NCBI RefSeq assembly: GCF_007992115.1
Contig: NZ_BJZQ01000007.1
Span: 1 to 64,000, forward strand
Reading direction: 5' to 3'
Source of the DNA: Aeromicrobium flavum
GTDB taxonomy: Bacteria; Actinomycetota; Actinomycetes; Propionibacteriales; Nocardioidaceae
DNA: 64,000 nt
Shown: positions 8,424-17,853 of the stretch, piece after piece
How the letters are laid out: every line of letters starts with the position of its first letter
How positions within the stretch are numbered: the first letter of the stretch is position 1
Translations under genes and position numbers: made by a program
Notes under the pieces: model-generated
Databases searched by the model: none
Told to the model about the DNA's origin: nothing
Seen by the model: only the letters and a program-made list of their open reading frames with translations

Positions 8424-9259
8424 CCGGCGCGGTGGACGCCCGGCCCATCGAGGCGCGGATCGCCGAGCGCTACGCCACGCTGTCGCCGCAGGAGCGCCGC
8501 GCCGCCGACGCGCTGCTGGACCACCTGGACGACCTCGCCCTCTACCGCGCCGCCGAGCTGGCCGACCTGGCCGGCGTCTCGAAGGCCACGATGAGCCGGC
8601 TGTTCCGCCGTCTCGACTACGACGACTTCACGCAGCTGCGCGAGCAGCTCCGCGCCCTGCGCAGCTCGGGCGTGCCCGTCACGATCGACGGCACGCCCTC
8701 GATCGAGCAGCACCTGGAGGCCGAGACCGAGCACCTGCACCGGGTGCTGCACTCGGCCGAGGCCGCGATCGAGCGCGCCGCCTGCCTGCTGGCGGCGAGC
8801 GCCTCCGTCACGGTGGTGGGGCTGCGCAACAGCTACCCGGTCGCGCTGCACCTGGCCCAGCAGCTGGGCCAGGCGCGCACCGGCGTGCGGGTCTCGCCGT
8901 CGCCGGGCCAGTCGCTGTCCGACGACGTGGTGGGCCTGGGACCGCAGCACGCCGCGGTCGTCGTGGCGTTCCGTCGTCGTCCGCCGCAGCTCGGTGGGCT
9001 GCTCGCCCTGCTGCGCGAGCAGGGCACGCCCGTGGTGCTGCTCGGCGACCCGTCGGGGCGACGGCTCGCCCACAGCCGCGACGTGTGGCTCGAGTGCGGG
9101 GCCTCCACGCAGACGGCGTTCGACAGCTACGCCGCGGCGATGAGCGTCGTGGCGGCCGTCTCGGCCCGCGTGCTCGACCGGCTCGGCGCCGACGCCTCGG
9201 CGCGGGCGTCCGCGATCGACGCCTCGTACCGCCTCGTCGGCGAGATCGAGGGCGGCTGA
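8420..9259 (+). CDS. MurR/RpiR-family transcriptional regulator
   Basis: The 279-residue protein has an N-terminal RpiR-type helix-turn-helix (about residues 10-75, with LADLAGVSKATMSRLFRRLDYDDF split as two helices) and a C-terminal SIS domain (about 110-265, with VTVVGLRNSYPVALHLAQQL and VVLLGDPSG) of the kind that binds sugar phosphates or other small effectors. RpiR members often control adjacent catabolic genes. Its position inside the ureide operon makes it a likely local sensor of a pathway intermediate, possibly acting on the dyad before uraD. It could be activator or repressor; the effector is unknown. Confidence 0.88.
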   Translation: MTGAVDARPIEARIAERYATLSPQERRAADALLDHLDDLALYRAAELADLAGVSKATMSRLFRRLDYDDFTQLREQLRALRSSGVPVTIDGTPSIEQHLEAETEHLHRVLHSAEAAIERAACLLAASASVTVVGLRNSYPVALHLAQQLGQARTGVRVSPSPGQSLSDDVVGLGPQHAAVVVAFRRRPPQLGGLLALLREQGTPVVLLGDPSGRRLAHSRDVWLECGASTQTAFDSYAAAMSVVAAVSARVLDRLGADASARASAIDASYRLVGEIEGG

Positions 9260-9260
9260 C

Positions 9261-10037
9261 GTGGACCTGCACACCGTCGAGACGTTCCGGCCCGCCGCGC
9301 CCGACCTGGCGATCGGAGCAGGCGAGGCGTGGGTGGCCGGGGGCACGTGGCTGTTCTCCGAGCCGCAGCCCGGCGTCCGCGGCCTCGTCGACCTCACCGC
9401 GCTGGGATGGCCGGCCTGGGAGCGGTCGGAGTCGACGCTCACCATCGCCGCCACCTGCACGATCGCCGAGCTGGTCGCCCGGGCGGAGGCGTCCGGCCTG
9501 CCCGCCCTGGCGGTCGCGCGGTCCTGCGCGGAGTCCCTGGTGATGTCCACGAAGATCTGGGGCGCCGCCACCGTGGGCGGCAACGTCTGCCTCGCGCTGC
9601 CGGCCGGCGCGATGACGTCGCTGCTCGCGGGGCTCGGCGCCACCGCCGTCGTGCTCGGCCCGGCGGGGGAGCGGCGCCAGTCGGTGGCGTCGTTCGTCCG
9701 GGGCGTGCGGGCGACGTCGCTGGCACCCGGCGAGGTGCTGCGTGCCCTGGAGCTGGACCTCGACGTCCTCGCCCGGCCGGCCGCGTGCCGTCGCTTCTCA
9801 CTGACCTCGATGGGCCGTTCGGGCGGCGTCGTGGTGGGCCGTCGCGTCGGCGACCGGTTCGTCCTCACCATCACCGGCTCGACCGCGCGGCCGTGGGTGC
9901 TCGACGTCGATCCGGAAGCAGTGGATGACGCCGTCGACGCCGTCGCACCCTGGTACGACGACCTCCACGGCGCGCCCGACTGGCGCGAGGCCCAGACCCG
10001 GCGCTGCGTGCGCGAGATCGTGGAGGAGCTGTCATGA
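9261..10037 (+). CDS. Xanthine-dehydrogenase-type FAD-binding subunit
   Basis: This 258-residue protein matches the FAD-binding (CoxM/XdhB) subunit of molybdenum hydroxylases, which passes electrons from the iron-sulfur clusters to FAD and then to NAD+ or another acceptor. The flavin motif [13 protein letters not shown] replaces the usual AGGTDL, and [19 protein letters not shown] is the second FAD loop. It is shorter than the common 280-300 residues, and the C-terminal CO-dehydrogenase flavoprotein domain looks reduced. The GTG follows the regulator by one base and the gene overlaps the catalytic subunit by 4 bases. Confidence 0.85.
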   Translation: MDLHTVETFRPAAPDLAIGAGEAWVAGGTWLFSEPQPGVRGLVDLTALGWPAWERSESTLTIAATCTIAELVARAEASGLPALAVARSCAESLVMSTKIWGAATVGGNVCLALPAGAMTSLLAGLGATAVVLGPAGERRQSVASFVRGVRATSLAPGEVLRALELDLDVLARPAACRRFSLTSMGRSGGVVVGRRVGDRFVLTITGSTARPWVLDVDPEAVDDAVDAVAPWYDDLHGAPDWREAQTRRCVREIVEELS

Positions 10038-12760
10038 CCGTCGTCAACGGAGCCCCGGTCGACGCGCAGCCGTGTCCCGGCCAGTGCCTGCGCACCTTCC
10101 TGCGCGAGCACGGCAACCACGACGTGAAGAAGGGCTGCGACGCGGGCGACTGCGGTGCCTGCAGCGTCCTGCTGGACGGGCGGGCCGTGCACGCGTGCGT
10201 CACCCCGGCCGTGCGGGCCGTGGGTCGCGAGGTCACGACGGCCGCGGGGCTCGGCACCCCCGACGCCCTCCACGAGACCCAGCAGCGCTTCGTCGACGCG
10301 GCCGGCTTCCAGTGCGGGTTCTGCACCGCGGGGATGGTCGTCACCGCCTCGACGCTCGACGAGGGGCTGGAGGGCGAGTCGCTGTGCCGGGCGATGAAGG
10401 GGAACCTGTGCCGGTGCACGGGGTACCGGTCGATCCGCGACGCGCTCGCCGGCACCACCAACGTGGAGGCCGCGGCCGACGGCGCCGCGTTCGGCACCTC
10501 GACGCGCTCGCCGGCTGCCACCCGGATCGTGAGCGGTCAGGAGCCGTACACGCTCGACCTCGCGGCGCCGGAGGGCCTGCTGCACGTCGCGGTGCTGGGC
10601 AGCCCGCACGCCCACGCGCGCATCGTCCGCATCGACGCGAGCCGCGCAGTCGCGGTCCCGGGGGTGCACCTGGTGCTGACGCACCACGACGTGCCGGACG
10701 TGCTCTTCTCGACGGCTCGCCACGAGAACCGGCTCGACGACCCGGACGACACCCGCATCCTCGACCCGGTGCTGCGCTTCCACGGCCAGCGCGTCGCGGT
10801 GGTGGTGGCCGAGTCGGTGGGCCTGGCGCAGGCGGCGCTCGAGCTGGTCGACGTCGAGTACGAGGTGCTGGACGCCGTGTTCGACCCCGACGAGGCGCGG
10901 CAGCCCGGGGCTCCGCTCCTGCACGCCGACAAGGACCCGGTCGCGTCGCGGATCGCCGAGCCGGCGCGCAACGTCGTCGCCCGGCTGCACGACGAGCACG
11001 GCGACGTCGAGGCGGCGCTCGCATCGGCGCACGTCACCGTCTCCGGCACGTGGCGCACGGGCCGGGTGTCGCACGCTCAGCTGGAGACCCACGGCGGCAT
11101 GGGCTGGCTCGACGCCGACGGCACGCTGGTCGTGCGCACGAGCACCCAGGTGCCGTTCCTCGTGCGGGCCGAGCTGGCCCGGATCCTCGGCCTGCCGGCC
11201 GAGCGGGTGCGGGTGCTGGCCGCGCGCGTGGGCGGCGGGTTCGGCGGCAAGCAGGAGCTGCTCGTGGAGGACCTGATCGGTCTGGCCGTCCTGCGCACCG
11301 GTCGCCCGGTGCAGTACGAGCTGAGTCGTGAGGACCAGTTCACGATCGTGCCGTGCCGGCACCCGATGCGGGTCGGCGTCACGCTCGGTGCCGACGCGGA
11401 CGGGCGGCTCGTCGCGATGAGGCTCGACGTCCTCAGCGACACCGGTGCCTACGGCAACCACGCCGTCGGCGTGATGTTCCACGGCTGCCACGAGTCGGTC
11501 GCGCAGTACCGGTGCCCGAACAAGCGCGTCGACGCCGAGGCGGTCTACACCAACCAGCTGCCGTCGGGGGCGTTCCGCGGCTACGGGCTCGGGCAGGTGA
11601 TGTTCGGGATCGAGTCGGCACTCGACGACCTCGCCCACGAGCTCGGGATGGATCCGCTGGAGCTGCGTCGTCGCAACGCCGTCGTGCCCGGCGACCCGTT
11701 CATCGTGACGGCGGACGAGCCGGGCGACCTCGAGTACGGCGGCTCCTACGGCCTCGACCAGTGCCTCGACCTCGTGGACGAGGCGCTGTCCTCGGGCCGG
11801 GGCCTGCCCGCGCCGGCCGGCTGGCCGACGGGCCGCGGCGTCGCGATGGCGATGATCGCCACGATCCCGCCGCGCGGGCACTTCTCGCACGTCACGGTCT
11901 CGGTCGACGCCGACGGCGTCTACACCGCAGCGGTCGGCACCGCGGAGTTCGGTAACGGCACCACGACGGTGCACGTCCAGCTCGTCGCGACCGAGCTGGG
12001 CACGACGCCTGACCGGGTGCGCGTGCGACAGAGCGACACCGCGGCGTCCGGCTACGACACCGGTGCCTTCGGCTCGGCCGGGTCGGTCGTCGCCGGCCAG
12101 GCCGTCCACCTCGCGGCCGAGCGACTGCGCGCCGAGCTGCTGACCCTCGCCGCGCGCGCGGCCGGCGTGGCCACCGGGCACTGCTCGATCCATCGCGACG
12201 GGGTGGTGCTGCCGGACGGGAGGCTGGTGCCGTTCTCCGAGATCGTCCCGGACGGCCTGACCGCCGACGGCAGCCACGACGGCACGCCCCGGTCGGTCGC
12301 GTTCAACGTGCACGGCTTCCGCGTGGCGGTGGACCCCGCGACGGGCGAGGTGCGCGTGCTGCAGTCCGTCCACGCGGCCGACGCCGGGGTCGTCATCAAC
12401 CCCGAGCAGCTGCGCGGCCAGATCGAGGGTGGCGTCGCCCAGGCGGTCGGCTCGGCGCTGCAGGAGGAGATGGTCGTGCGCGAGGGCGAGGTCGCCACCC
12501 GGACGTTCCGCAACTATCGCGTGCCGCAGATGGCCGACGTCCCGCCCACCGAGGTGCTGTTCGCCGAGACGTTCGATGCACTCGGGCCCCGCGGCGCGAA
12601 GTCGATGAGCGAGGCGCCCTACAACCCCGTGGCTCCGGCGCTCGCCAACGCGATCACGGACGCCCTCGGTGTCAGACCGACGGAGCTCCCGATGACGCGG
12701 GACCGGGTGTGGCGGCTGGCCCGGCGGGTCAGCGGTGGATCGGTCCCGGCACCCGGCTGA
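10034..12760 (+). CDS. Xanthine-dehydrogenase-type catalytic subunit, [2Fe-2S] and molybdopterin domains fused
   Basis: The 908-residue chain joins two parts. Residues 1-150 are a two-cluster iron-sulfur domain: CDAGDCGAC (Cys35, 40, 43 and Cys55) for the plant-ferredoxin cluster, CGFC (94-97) and CRC (126-128) for the second. Residues 165-900 are the molybdenum-cofactor domain with [30 protein letters not shown] and the probable catalytic glutamate in [13 protein letters not shown]. The order resembles D. gigas aldehyde oxidoreductase and E. coli XdhD, with FAD on a separate gene here. Cluster context points to xanthine or hypoxanthine to urate, although another N-heterocycle is possible. 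The 3' end overlaps convergent xdhC by 32 bases. Confidence 0.88.
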   Translation: MTVVNGAPVDAQPCPGQCLRTFLREHGNHDVKKGCDAGDCGACSVLLDGRAVHACVTPAVRAVGREVTTAAGLGTPDALHETQQRFVDAAGFQCGFCTAGMVVTASTLDEGLEGESLCRAMKGNLCRCTGYRSIRDALAGTTNVEAAADGAAFGTSTRSPAATRIVSGQEPYTLDLAAPEGLLHVAVLGSPHAHARIVRIDASRAVAVPGVHLVLTHHDVPDVLFSTARHENRLDDPDDTRILDPVLRFHGQRVAVVVAESVGLAQAALELVDVEYEVLDAVFDPDEARQPGAPLLHADKDPVASRIAEPARNVVARLHDEHGDVEAALASAHVTVSGTWRTGRVSHAQLETHGGMGWLDADGTLVVRTSTQVPFLVRAELARILGLPAERVRVLAARVGGGFGGKQELLVEDLIGLAVLRTGRPVQYELSREDQFTIVPCRHPMRVGVTLGADADGRLVAMRLDVLSDTGAYGNHAVGVMFHGCHESVAQYRCPNKRVDAEAVYTNQLPSGAFRGYGLGQVMFGIESALDDLAHELGMDPLELRRRNAVVPGDPFIVTADEPGDLEYGGSYGLDQCLDLVDEALSSGRGLPAPAGWPTGRGVAMAMIATIPPRGHFSHVTVSVDADGVYTAAVGTAEFGNGTTTVHVQLVATELGTTPDRVRVRQSDTAASGYDTGAFGSAGSVVAGQAVHLAAERLRAELLTLAARAAGVATGHCSIHRDGVVLPDGRLVPFSEIVPDGLTADGSHDGTPRSVAFNVHGFRVAVDPATGEVRVLQSVHAADAGVVINPEQLRGQIEGGVAQAVGSALQEEMVVREGEVATRTFRNYRVPQMADVPPTEVLFAETFDALGPRGAKSMSEAPYNPVAPALANAITDALGVRPTELPMTRDRVWRLARRVSGGSVPAPG

Positions 12761-13658
12761 GCGGCAGGCCGGTGGCGCCGTGCCGGACGGCGAGGATCTC
12801 GGCCACGATCGCGACCGCGGTGTGCTCGGGCGCCGAGCCGCCCAGGTCGAGGCCGATGGGCGAGCGCAGGCACGCCAGCTCGTCGGTCGTGGCGCCGAGG
12901 GCGGCCAGTGCCTCGACGCGACGCTCGTGCGTGGTGCGCGAGCCCATCGCGCCGACGTAGCCGGCGCCCCCACGCAGCGCCGCGAGGATCGCCGGGGTGT
13001 CGTGTGCGAGGTCGTGGCCCAGGACGCAGATCGCGTCGTCGTCGCTCCAGTTCCGGGCGGCGATCCACCGCGCGGCCCGCTCGACGACGACCGCGGTGGC
13101 GTCGGGGAACCTCTCCTTCGCGGCGAAGGTCTCACGGTGGTCGACGACCGTCACGGCGAACCCGGCCCGGGCCGCCAGCGCGCACAGGGCCACCCCGAAC
13201 TCGACCGCACCGACGACCACGAGCCGTCGCGGCCGCCGGACCGTGAGGGTGACGACGGGATCGGTGCACGGGCGGCCGTCGGCACCCAGGGCCAGGGTGG
13301 CGTCCAGCCCCGCCGCCGCACGCTCGACCTGGTGCCAGGCGGGCTCGTCGAGCACGGCGACGTCGCTGATCAGCACGTCGATCGTGCCCCCGCACATGAG
13401 TCCCGGCTCGAGCCAGTCGCCGACGCCGTACCGGCACATGCAGGCCGGGCCGCCGGCAAGGACCCGCTCGCACTCTGCCACGAGGTCGGCCTCGACGCAG
13501 CCGCCCGAGATGCTGCCGGCGACCCGGCCCGTGTCGTCGACGGCGAGGGCCGCACCCACCGCGCGAGGGGCGCTGCCGTCGACCGCGACCAGCGTCGCCA
13601 CCGCGACGCGACGGCCCTCGGCCGCCCAGGTGCGCAGGGTGGTGGCGAGCTCCAGCAT
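12729..13658 (-). CDS. xdhC: XdhC-family molybdenum cofactor insertion/sulfuration protein
   Basis: XdhC proteins bind molybdenum cofactor, support its sulfuration and insert it into xanthine dehydrogenases. The 309-residue protein has the N-terminal XdhC domain ([32 protein letters not shown]) and a C-terminal Rossmann domain ([39 protein letters not shown]). It is transcribed against the dehydrogenase operon, with a tail-to-tail overlap of 32 bases. Its promoter (TAGTGT 6 bases before the ATG) shares a regulatory region with guanine deaminase on the other strand. Confidence 0.92.
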   Translation of the reverse strand: MLELATTLRTWAAEGRRVAVATLVAVDGSAPRAVGAALAVDDTGRVAGSISGGCVEADLVAECERVLAGGPACMCRYGVGDWLEPGLMCGGTIDVLISDVAVLDEPAWHQVERAAAGLDATLALGADGRPCTDPVVTLTVRRPRRLVVVGAVEFGVALCALAARAGFAVTVVDHRETFAAKERFPDATAVVVERAARWIAARNWSDDDAICVLGHDLAHDTPAILAALRGGAGYVGAMGSRTTHERRVEALAALGATTDELACLRSPIGLDLGGSAPEHTAVAIVAEILAVRHGATGLPLSRVPGPIHR

Positions 13659-13664
13659 GCGGCG

Positions 13665-13734
13665 ACACTAGGGAACGCGTGTTTCACGGGAGGGACAGCG
13701 ACGAAACGGACAGGAAACACCTGCTTGCGACGAT
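13665..13734. promoter_or_regulatory. Divergent xdhC/guaD promoter region with shared GlnR-like box
   Basis: Four pentamers at strict 6-base spacing are visible on the plus strand: GTTTC (13681-13685), GGGAC (13692-13696), GAAAC (13703-13707) and GAAAC (13714-13718). The last lies 10 bases before GACGAT (13729-13734, guaD -10). On the minus strand the complement of 13681-13685 reads GAAAC and lies 10 bases before TAGTGT (complement of 13665-13670), which is 6 bases before the xdhC ATG. The outer GTGTTTC and GAAACAC form an inverted repeat. This is the cleanest GlnR-like array in the window. Confidence 0.6.
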
Positions 13735-13765
13735 GGCGCTCCCGACGGCCCAGGAGGAACCCCGC

Positions 13766-14242
13766 ATGACGCGACAGCACGACACCCGGTGGTTGACGAT
13801 GGCGATCGACCTCGCCGTCGAGAACGTCGGCGCCGGCGGTGGGCCGTTCGGTGCGGTGCTCGTCCGGGGCGAGGAGCTGGTCGCCACGGGGCAGAACCGC
13901 GTCACCCGCGACCTCGACCCGAGCGCCCACGCCGAGGTCGTGGCGATCCGCACGGCGTGTCAGGCGATCGGCGACTTCTCCCTGGCTGGACTGACGCTGT
14001 ACACCTCGTGCGAGCCGTGCCCGATGTGCCTGGCCACGTCGCTGTGGGCGCGCGTCGACAGGGTCGTCTACGCCGCCGACCGCGACGACGCCGCGCGCGG
14101 GGGCTTCGACGACCGTGAGTTCTACGAGCTGTTCGCCCGCGACCGCGCGACGTGGGCGACGCTCGTCGAGGCCGCGCGCACGGACGACGCGGACCGACCC
14201 TTCGACGCCTGGCTGACGCACGCCGACCGCCTCGCGTACTGA
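13766..14242 (+). CDS. guaD: Guanine deaminase (CDA-fold nucleoside deaminase family)
   Basis: This 158-residue protein has the zinc motifs of the cytidine-deaminase fold: HAEV (zinc ligand His55, general acid/base Glu57) and SCEPCPMC (Cys85, Cys88). Length and the C-terminal FYELF region resemble Bacillus GuaD-type guanine deaminases, which convert guanine to xanthine and ammonia. Other nucleoside deaminases or TadA share the fold, so the guanine call leans on context beside the xanthine dehydrogenase. The ATG at 13766 is chosen because AGGAGG lies 8 bases upstream; an upstream in-frame start would cover the regulatory array. Confidence 0.82.
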   Translation: MTRQHDTRWLTMAIDLAVENVGAGGGPFGAVLVRGEELVATGQNRVTRDLDPSAHAEVVAIRTACQAIGDFSLAGLTLYTSCEPCPMCLATSLWARVDRVVYAADRDDAARGGFDDREFYELFARDRATWATLVEAARTDDADRPFDAWLTHADRLAY

Positions 14243-14253
14243 GCGCCCGATGA

Positions 14254-14307
14254 TTAACGCCCGCGTCATCTGCCGCGTCGGGTGATGAAACGAACCGTCC
14301 ATAACGT
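14254..14307 (+). promoter_or_regulatory. Promoter with GlnR-like box for the NMT1-type ABC operon
   Basis: GAAAC (14287-14291) is followed after exactly 10 bases by TAACGT (14302-14307), a TANNNT -10. TTAAC at 14254-14258 is in register, 33 bases upstream of GAAAC. The leader would be about 60 bases and contains a GCAGCC/GGCTGC stem (14336-14351) just before the GGGAG ribosome site. No TPP-riboswitch signature was recognised in it. Confidence 0.45.
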
Positions 14308-14371
14308 CACGGCCTGTAACGGGGGTTTCGTCGCCGCAGCCGTCCGGCTGCTCGGACTAGGGAGTTCACAC

Positions 14372-15433
14372 ATGAAGTTGTCGTTCCGTCGAGGTCATGC
14401 TGCGCGGTTCGCCGTCGTGCTGTCGGCCGCAGCACTCACCCTGGCCGCGTGCGGCTCGGACTCCGAGGAGGACGCAGGGTCCGGCTCCGGCGAGAAGGAC
14501 TTCGGCGCGCTGACCGTCCAGCTCTCGTGGGTCAAGAACGCGGAGTTCGCCGGTGAGTTCATGGCCGACTCGAAGGGCTACTTCGCCGATGCCGGCTTCT
14601 CCAGCGTGAAGCTGAACGCGGGTCCCGGCGCCACCGAGAACCTGGTCGCCTCGGGCAAGGCGGACTTCGGCCTGACGAACGCCGTCACCGCCGCGCAGGT
14701 CATCACCGAGGAGGACGCGCCGCTGAAGATCGTCGGCACGACCTACCAGAAGAACCCCTTCACGATCCTGTCGCGCAAGGACACCGGCGACATCGCGACG
14801 CCGGCCGACCTGAAGGGCAAGAAGATCGGCGTCCAGGCCGGCGGCAACGAGATCCTGTTCAAGGCGCTGCTGGCCGCGAACGACATCGAGGAGTCCGAGG
14901 TCACGATCGTCCCGGTCGAGTACGACCCGGCCCCGTTGGTCAACAAGGAGGTCGACGGCTTCGTCGCCTACCTGACGAACGAGTCGATCCTGGTCGCGAG
15001 CCAGGGCATCGAGGTGACGAACCTGCCGATGGCCGACAACGGCCTGCCGTTCGTGGCGGAGTCGATCATCGCCACCGAGCAGACCATCAAGGACAAGCCC
15101 GACATGGTCAAGGCGTTCCTCGAGGCCGAGATCAAGGGCTGGAAGGACGCCTGCGCCGACCTCGAGGCGGGCGCGAAGCTGGCCGTCGACGAGTACGGCA
15201 AGGACCTCAAGCTCGACCTCGAGAAGGAGATCGAGCAGAACACCGTGCAGTGCGAGGACCTGATCAACACCGACGAGACCGCCGAGAACGGGATCTTCAC
15301 GATCAGCGACGAGCTGCTGGCCGAGAACCTGAAGTCGCTCGCCGGTGCCGGCATCGACGTCGAGGCCGACGACGTGTTCGACCTGTCGCTGCTCGACGAG
15401 CTGTACGAGGAGAAGCCCGACCTCAAGGGCTGA
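14372..15433 (+). CDS. NMT1/THI5-like ABC transporter substrate-binding lipoprotein
   Basis: The protein starts with a lipoprotein signal peptide ending in the lipobox LAAC (Cys27). It continues with [20 protein letters not shown], typical of NMT1/THI5-like binding proteins that capture pyrimidine precursors, riboflavin, nucleobase-like or sulfonate ligands. The mature protein of about 325 residues would be anchored outside the membrane. The ATPase and two permeases follow directly, making a complete importer. Location between guanine deaminase and a MocA-like gene, with a GlnR-like promoter, suggests import of a purine or ureide; a thiamine-precursor ligand cannot be excluded. ATG 14372 is preferred because the signal peptide starts there. 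Confidence 0.86.
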   Translation: MKLSFRRGHAARFAVVLSAAALTLAACGSDSEEDAGSGSGEKDFGALTVQLSWVKNAEFAGEFMADSKGYFADAGFSSVKLNAGPGATENLVASGKADFGLTNAVTAAQVITEEDAPLKIVGTTYQKNPFTILSRKDTGDIATPADLKGKKIGVQAGGNEILFKALLAANDIEESEVTIVPVEYDPAPLVNKEVDGFVAYLTNESILVASQGIEVTNLPMADNGLPFVAESIIATEQTIKDKPDMVKAFLEAEIKGWKDACADLEAGAKLAVDEYGKDLKLDLEKEIEQNTVQCEDLINTDETAENGIFTISDELLAENLKSLAGAGIDVEADDVFDLSLLDELYEEKPDLKG

Positions 15434-15441
15434 GCACACCG

Positions 15442-16278
15442 ATGAGCACGCCAGAAGTGCTGGCCGCGTCCGGTGCCGGGGGAGTCGCAGGCTCCCTCGG
15501 CACCGGCGTCCGCCTGCAGAACCTGACCAAGACGTTCACGATGGGGCGCACGAGCGTCACCGCGCTGGAGGACGCCACCCTCTTCACCGACCAGGGCAGC
15601 TTCCTGTCGCTGCTGGGGCCCTCGGGCTGCGGCAAGTCGACGATCCTGCGGATCCTGGCCGGCCTGGAGAAGCCCACCAGCGGCACCGCGCTGGTGGACG
15701 GGAAGTCGCCGCTGGAGCTGCGCCGCAACCACGAGCTGGGCATCGCGTTCCAGGACTCGGCCCTGCTGCCCTGGCGCAGCGTGATCTCGAACATCCGGCT
15801 GCCGTTCGAGGTGTCGGGGCGCACGGCCGACGACGCCCTCGTGGCCGAGCTGATCAGGCTCGTCGGGCTGGAGGGCTTCGAGAAGGCCAAGCCGGCGCAG
15901 CTGTCGGGCGGCATGCGCCAGCGCGTCTCGATCGCGCGGGCGCTCGTGGTGAAGCCGTCGGTGCTGCTGCTCGACGAGCCGTTCGGCGCGCTCGACGACA
16001 TGACGCGCCAGCGGCTGAACGTCGAGCTGCTGCGGATCTGGACCGAGAAGCCGGCGACCACGCTGATGGTCACGCACGGCATCTCCGAGGCGATCTTCCT
16101 GTCCGACCGGGTCGCGGTGATGAGCGCGCGGCCAGGGCGCATCGCCGAGGTCATCGACGTCGACCTGCCGCGACCGCGGGTGCCCGAGATGATGCGGACC
16201 CCCGAGTTCCACGCGCTGCACGACCACGCGTCGGAGTTGCTGTTCGGCGCTCACGGAGCGACGGCCGATGGCGACTGA
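15442..16278 (+). CDS. ABC importer ATP-binding protein
   Basis: This 278-residue nucleotide-binding subunit belongs to the nitrate/sulfonate/NMT1 transporter group. Visible motifs are Walker [10 protein letters not shown] (about 59-67), Q-loop [10 protein letters not shown], signature LSGGMRQR, Walker [12 protein letters not shown] and switch MVTHGISEA. The Q-loop followed by LLPW is characteristic of the SsuB/TauB/ThiZ branch. It lies 8 bases after the binding-protein stop and overlaps the first permease by 11 bases, so it energises the two downstream permeases from the cytosolic side. Confidence 0.92.
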   Translation: MSTPEVLAASGAGGVAGSLGTGVRLQNLTKTFTMGRTSVTALEDATLFTDQGSFLSLLGPSGCGKSTILRILAGLEKPTSGTALVDGKSPLELRRNHELGIAFQDSALLPWRSVISNIRLPFEVSGRTADDALVAELIRLVGLEGFEKAKPAQLSGGMRQRVSIARALVVKPSVLLLDEPFGALDDMTRQRLNVELLRIWTEKPATTLMVTHGISEAIFLSDRVAVMSARPGRIAEVIDVDLPRPRVPEMMRTPEFHALHDHASELLFGAHGATADGD

Positions 16279-17056
16279 GTCGCGCGGCCGTGCCGTCCTC
16301 ACCGGCACGATCGGTCTCGGGGGGATCGTGCTGGTGTGGGCGGTGACCGCCGCGACGGTGTTCGCCGACAAGGCGATCCCGACGCCGTGGGGCGTGATCA
16401 CCGGGTTCGGCGACGACGGCTTCGAGTTCTACCGCAGCAACTTCGCCGGCACGATCCGCGAGGCGTCGATCGGCTTCCTCTGGGGCAACCTCATCGCCCT
16501 GGCGATGGCGGCGGTCGTGCTGCTGGTGCCGGCGTTCGAGAAGGTCGTCACCCAGATCGCCGTGATCAGCTACTGCGTGCCGATCGTGGCGGTCGTGCCG
16601 ATCCTCTACATCATCCTGGGCCCGCCGGAGACCGCCACCGACCCGTCGCCGACGGCGGTCGTGCTGGCCGGGGTCTCCGTGTTCTTCACGACCGTGGTCG
16701 GAGCCGTGCTGGGCTTCCGCTCGGCGGACGTGACGAGCCTCGACGTCGTCAGCGTCTACGGCGGCGGACGCTGGAAGCAGATGACGAAGGTCCAGCTGAT
16801 GTCGGCCGTCCCGTCGATCATCTCGGCGCTGCAGGTCGCGGCCCCGGCGGCCTTCCTCGGCGCGATCCTGGGCGAGTACATCGGCGGCCTCGATCGCGGG
16901 GTCGGCCCGGCCCTGGTCAACGCGCAGCAGAACCTCGACGTCGAGCGCGCGTGGGGGATCATGTTCGGCTGCGCGCTGGTGGCGGGTCTGGCGTACGCGC
17001 TGCTCGGACTGCTGGGGCGCCTGTTCGCCTCGTGGTCGTCCGGAGCGACGGCGTGA
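16268..17056 (+). CDS. ABC importer permease (first of two)
   Basis: The 262-residue protein has about six hydrophobic segments and a binding-protein-dependent transport fold of the SsuC/ThiX kind. The coupling loop [25 protein letters not shown] corresponds to the EAA motif (split here as [13 protein letters not shown] then [12 protein letters not shown]) that docks on the ATPase. The start ATG lies inside the 3' end of the ATPase gene (11-base overlap), and the stop overlaps the second permease by 4 bases. Two different permeases imply a heterodimeric channel. Confidence 0.9.
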   Translation: MATESRGRAVLTGTIGLGGIVLVWAVTAATVFADKAIPTPWGVITGFGDDGFEFYRSNFAGTIREASIGFLWGNLIALAMAAVVLLVPAFEKVVTQIAVISYCVPIVAVVPILYIILGPPETATDPSPTAVVLAGVSVFFTTVVGAVLGFRSADVTSLDVVSVYGGGRWKQMTKVQLMSAVPSIISALQVAAPAAFLGAILGEYIGGLDRGVGPALVNAQQNLDVERAWGIMFGCALVAGLAYALLGLLGRLFASWSSGATA

Positions 17057-17853
17057 CCGCGCTCGCCATCGGCCGTGGGGTCGGCAAGGCGCTCGGCAAC
17101 GCACTGCTGGTGATCGTCATGGTCTACCTGCTGTGGGTCGTCGTGGTCGAGCTGGTCGACAACCCGTTCGTGGCCAAGGGCCCGGGCGACGTCGCGGAGT
17201 TCCTCTTCACCGGCGAGGACGCGACGGAGAACCGGTCCGCGGTGTTCGAGCAGTTGGGCGTGACACTGCGCGACGCGGCGATCGGGTTCACCGCGGGGAT
17301 GCTCGCGGCGATCGTGCTGGCGGGCGCCATCGTGCTCTCGCGCGGCGTCGAGTCGACGGTCATGCCGGTGGCGATGATCCTGCGGGCGGTCCCACTGATC
17401 GCCATGGCGCCCGTGATCGTGCTGATCTTCGGCCGGGGGATCTCGGCGGTGGCCGTGATGAGCGGCATCGTGGTGCTGTTCCCGGCGCTGGTCGGCATCG
17501 TGTTCGGCCTGCGCTCGTCGAGCAAGCAGATGCACGACGTCGTCCACGTGTACGGCGGTTCCGACCGCGACGTGCTGCTGAAGGTCTCGTTCCCGGCGGC
17601 GCTGCCGTCGCTGTTCGCGGCGATCCGCATCTCGGTGCCGGGCGCGATCACGGGCGCCCTCATCGCCGAGTGGCTCGCGACCGGCCGGGGCATCGGCTAC
17701 GCGGTGGTCTCGGCGGCCGGGCAGTCCAAGAACAACGAGGTCTGGGCGCTGGTCATCGTGGTGACGGTCGTCTCGCTACTGCTCTACCTGCTGGCGCAGG
17801 TGTTGGAGACGTTCGTGCTGGCGCGGTACGGCAAGGACGCGGGCCGTGCCTGA
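17053..17853 (+). CDS. ABC importer permease (second of two)
   Basis: The 266-residue membrane protein is a second SsuC/ThiX-like permease. It has about six membrane segments and a coupling loop reading VVHVYGGSDRDVLLKVSFP, close to the YGG-type loop of its neighbour, which supports a heterodimer. The GTG start at 17053 is in a GTGA overlap with the first permease. The stop at 17851-17853 overlaps the start of the MocA-like gene by 8 bases, so all five genes from 14372 to 18397 are probably one transcript. Confidence 0.9.
   Translation: MTALAIGRGVGKALGNALLVIVMVYLLWVVVVELVDNPFVAKGPGDVAEFLFTGEDATENRSAVFEQLGVTLRDAAIGFTAGMLAAIVLAGAIVLSRGVESTVMPVAMILRAVPLIAMAPVIVLIFGRGISAVAVMSGIVVLFPALVGIVFGLRSSSKQMHDVVHVYGGSDRDVLLKVSFPAALPSLFAAIRISVPGAITGALIAEWLATGRGIGYAVVSAAGQSKNNEVWALVIVVTVVSLLLYLLAQVLETFVLARYGKDAGRA

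Noticed and set aside
7796-13135. A very long minus-strand open frame of 1779 codons across the purine operon
   Set aside because: It lies opposite allC, the regulator and the dehydrogenase genes, all of which have clear motifs. Its translation is low-complexity, rich in Arg, Ala, Pro and His, as expected for a shadow frame in GC-rich DNA.
14282-14371. An upstream ATG at 14282 extending the binding lipoprotein by 30 residues
   Set aside because: The signal peptide and lipobox start at 14372, and the extension would run across the GlnR-like promoter and leader.
14308-14371. A TPP or purine riboswitch in the leader of the NMT1-type ABC operon
   Set aside because: The leader is only about 60 bases, holds one short GC stem and shows no conserved riboswitch core that I recognise.
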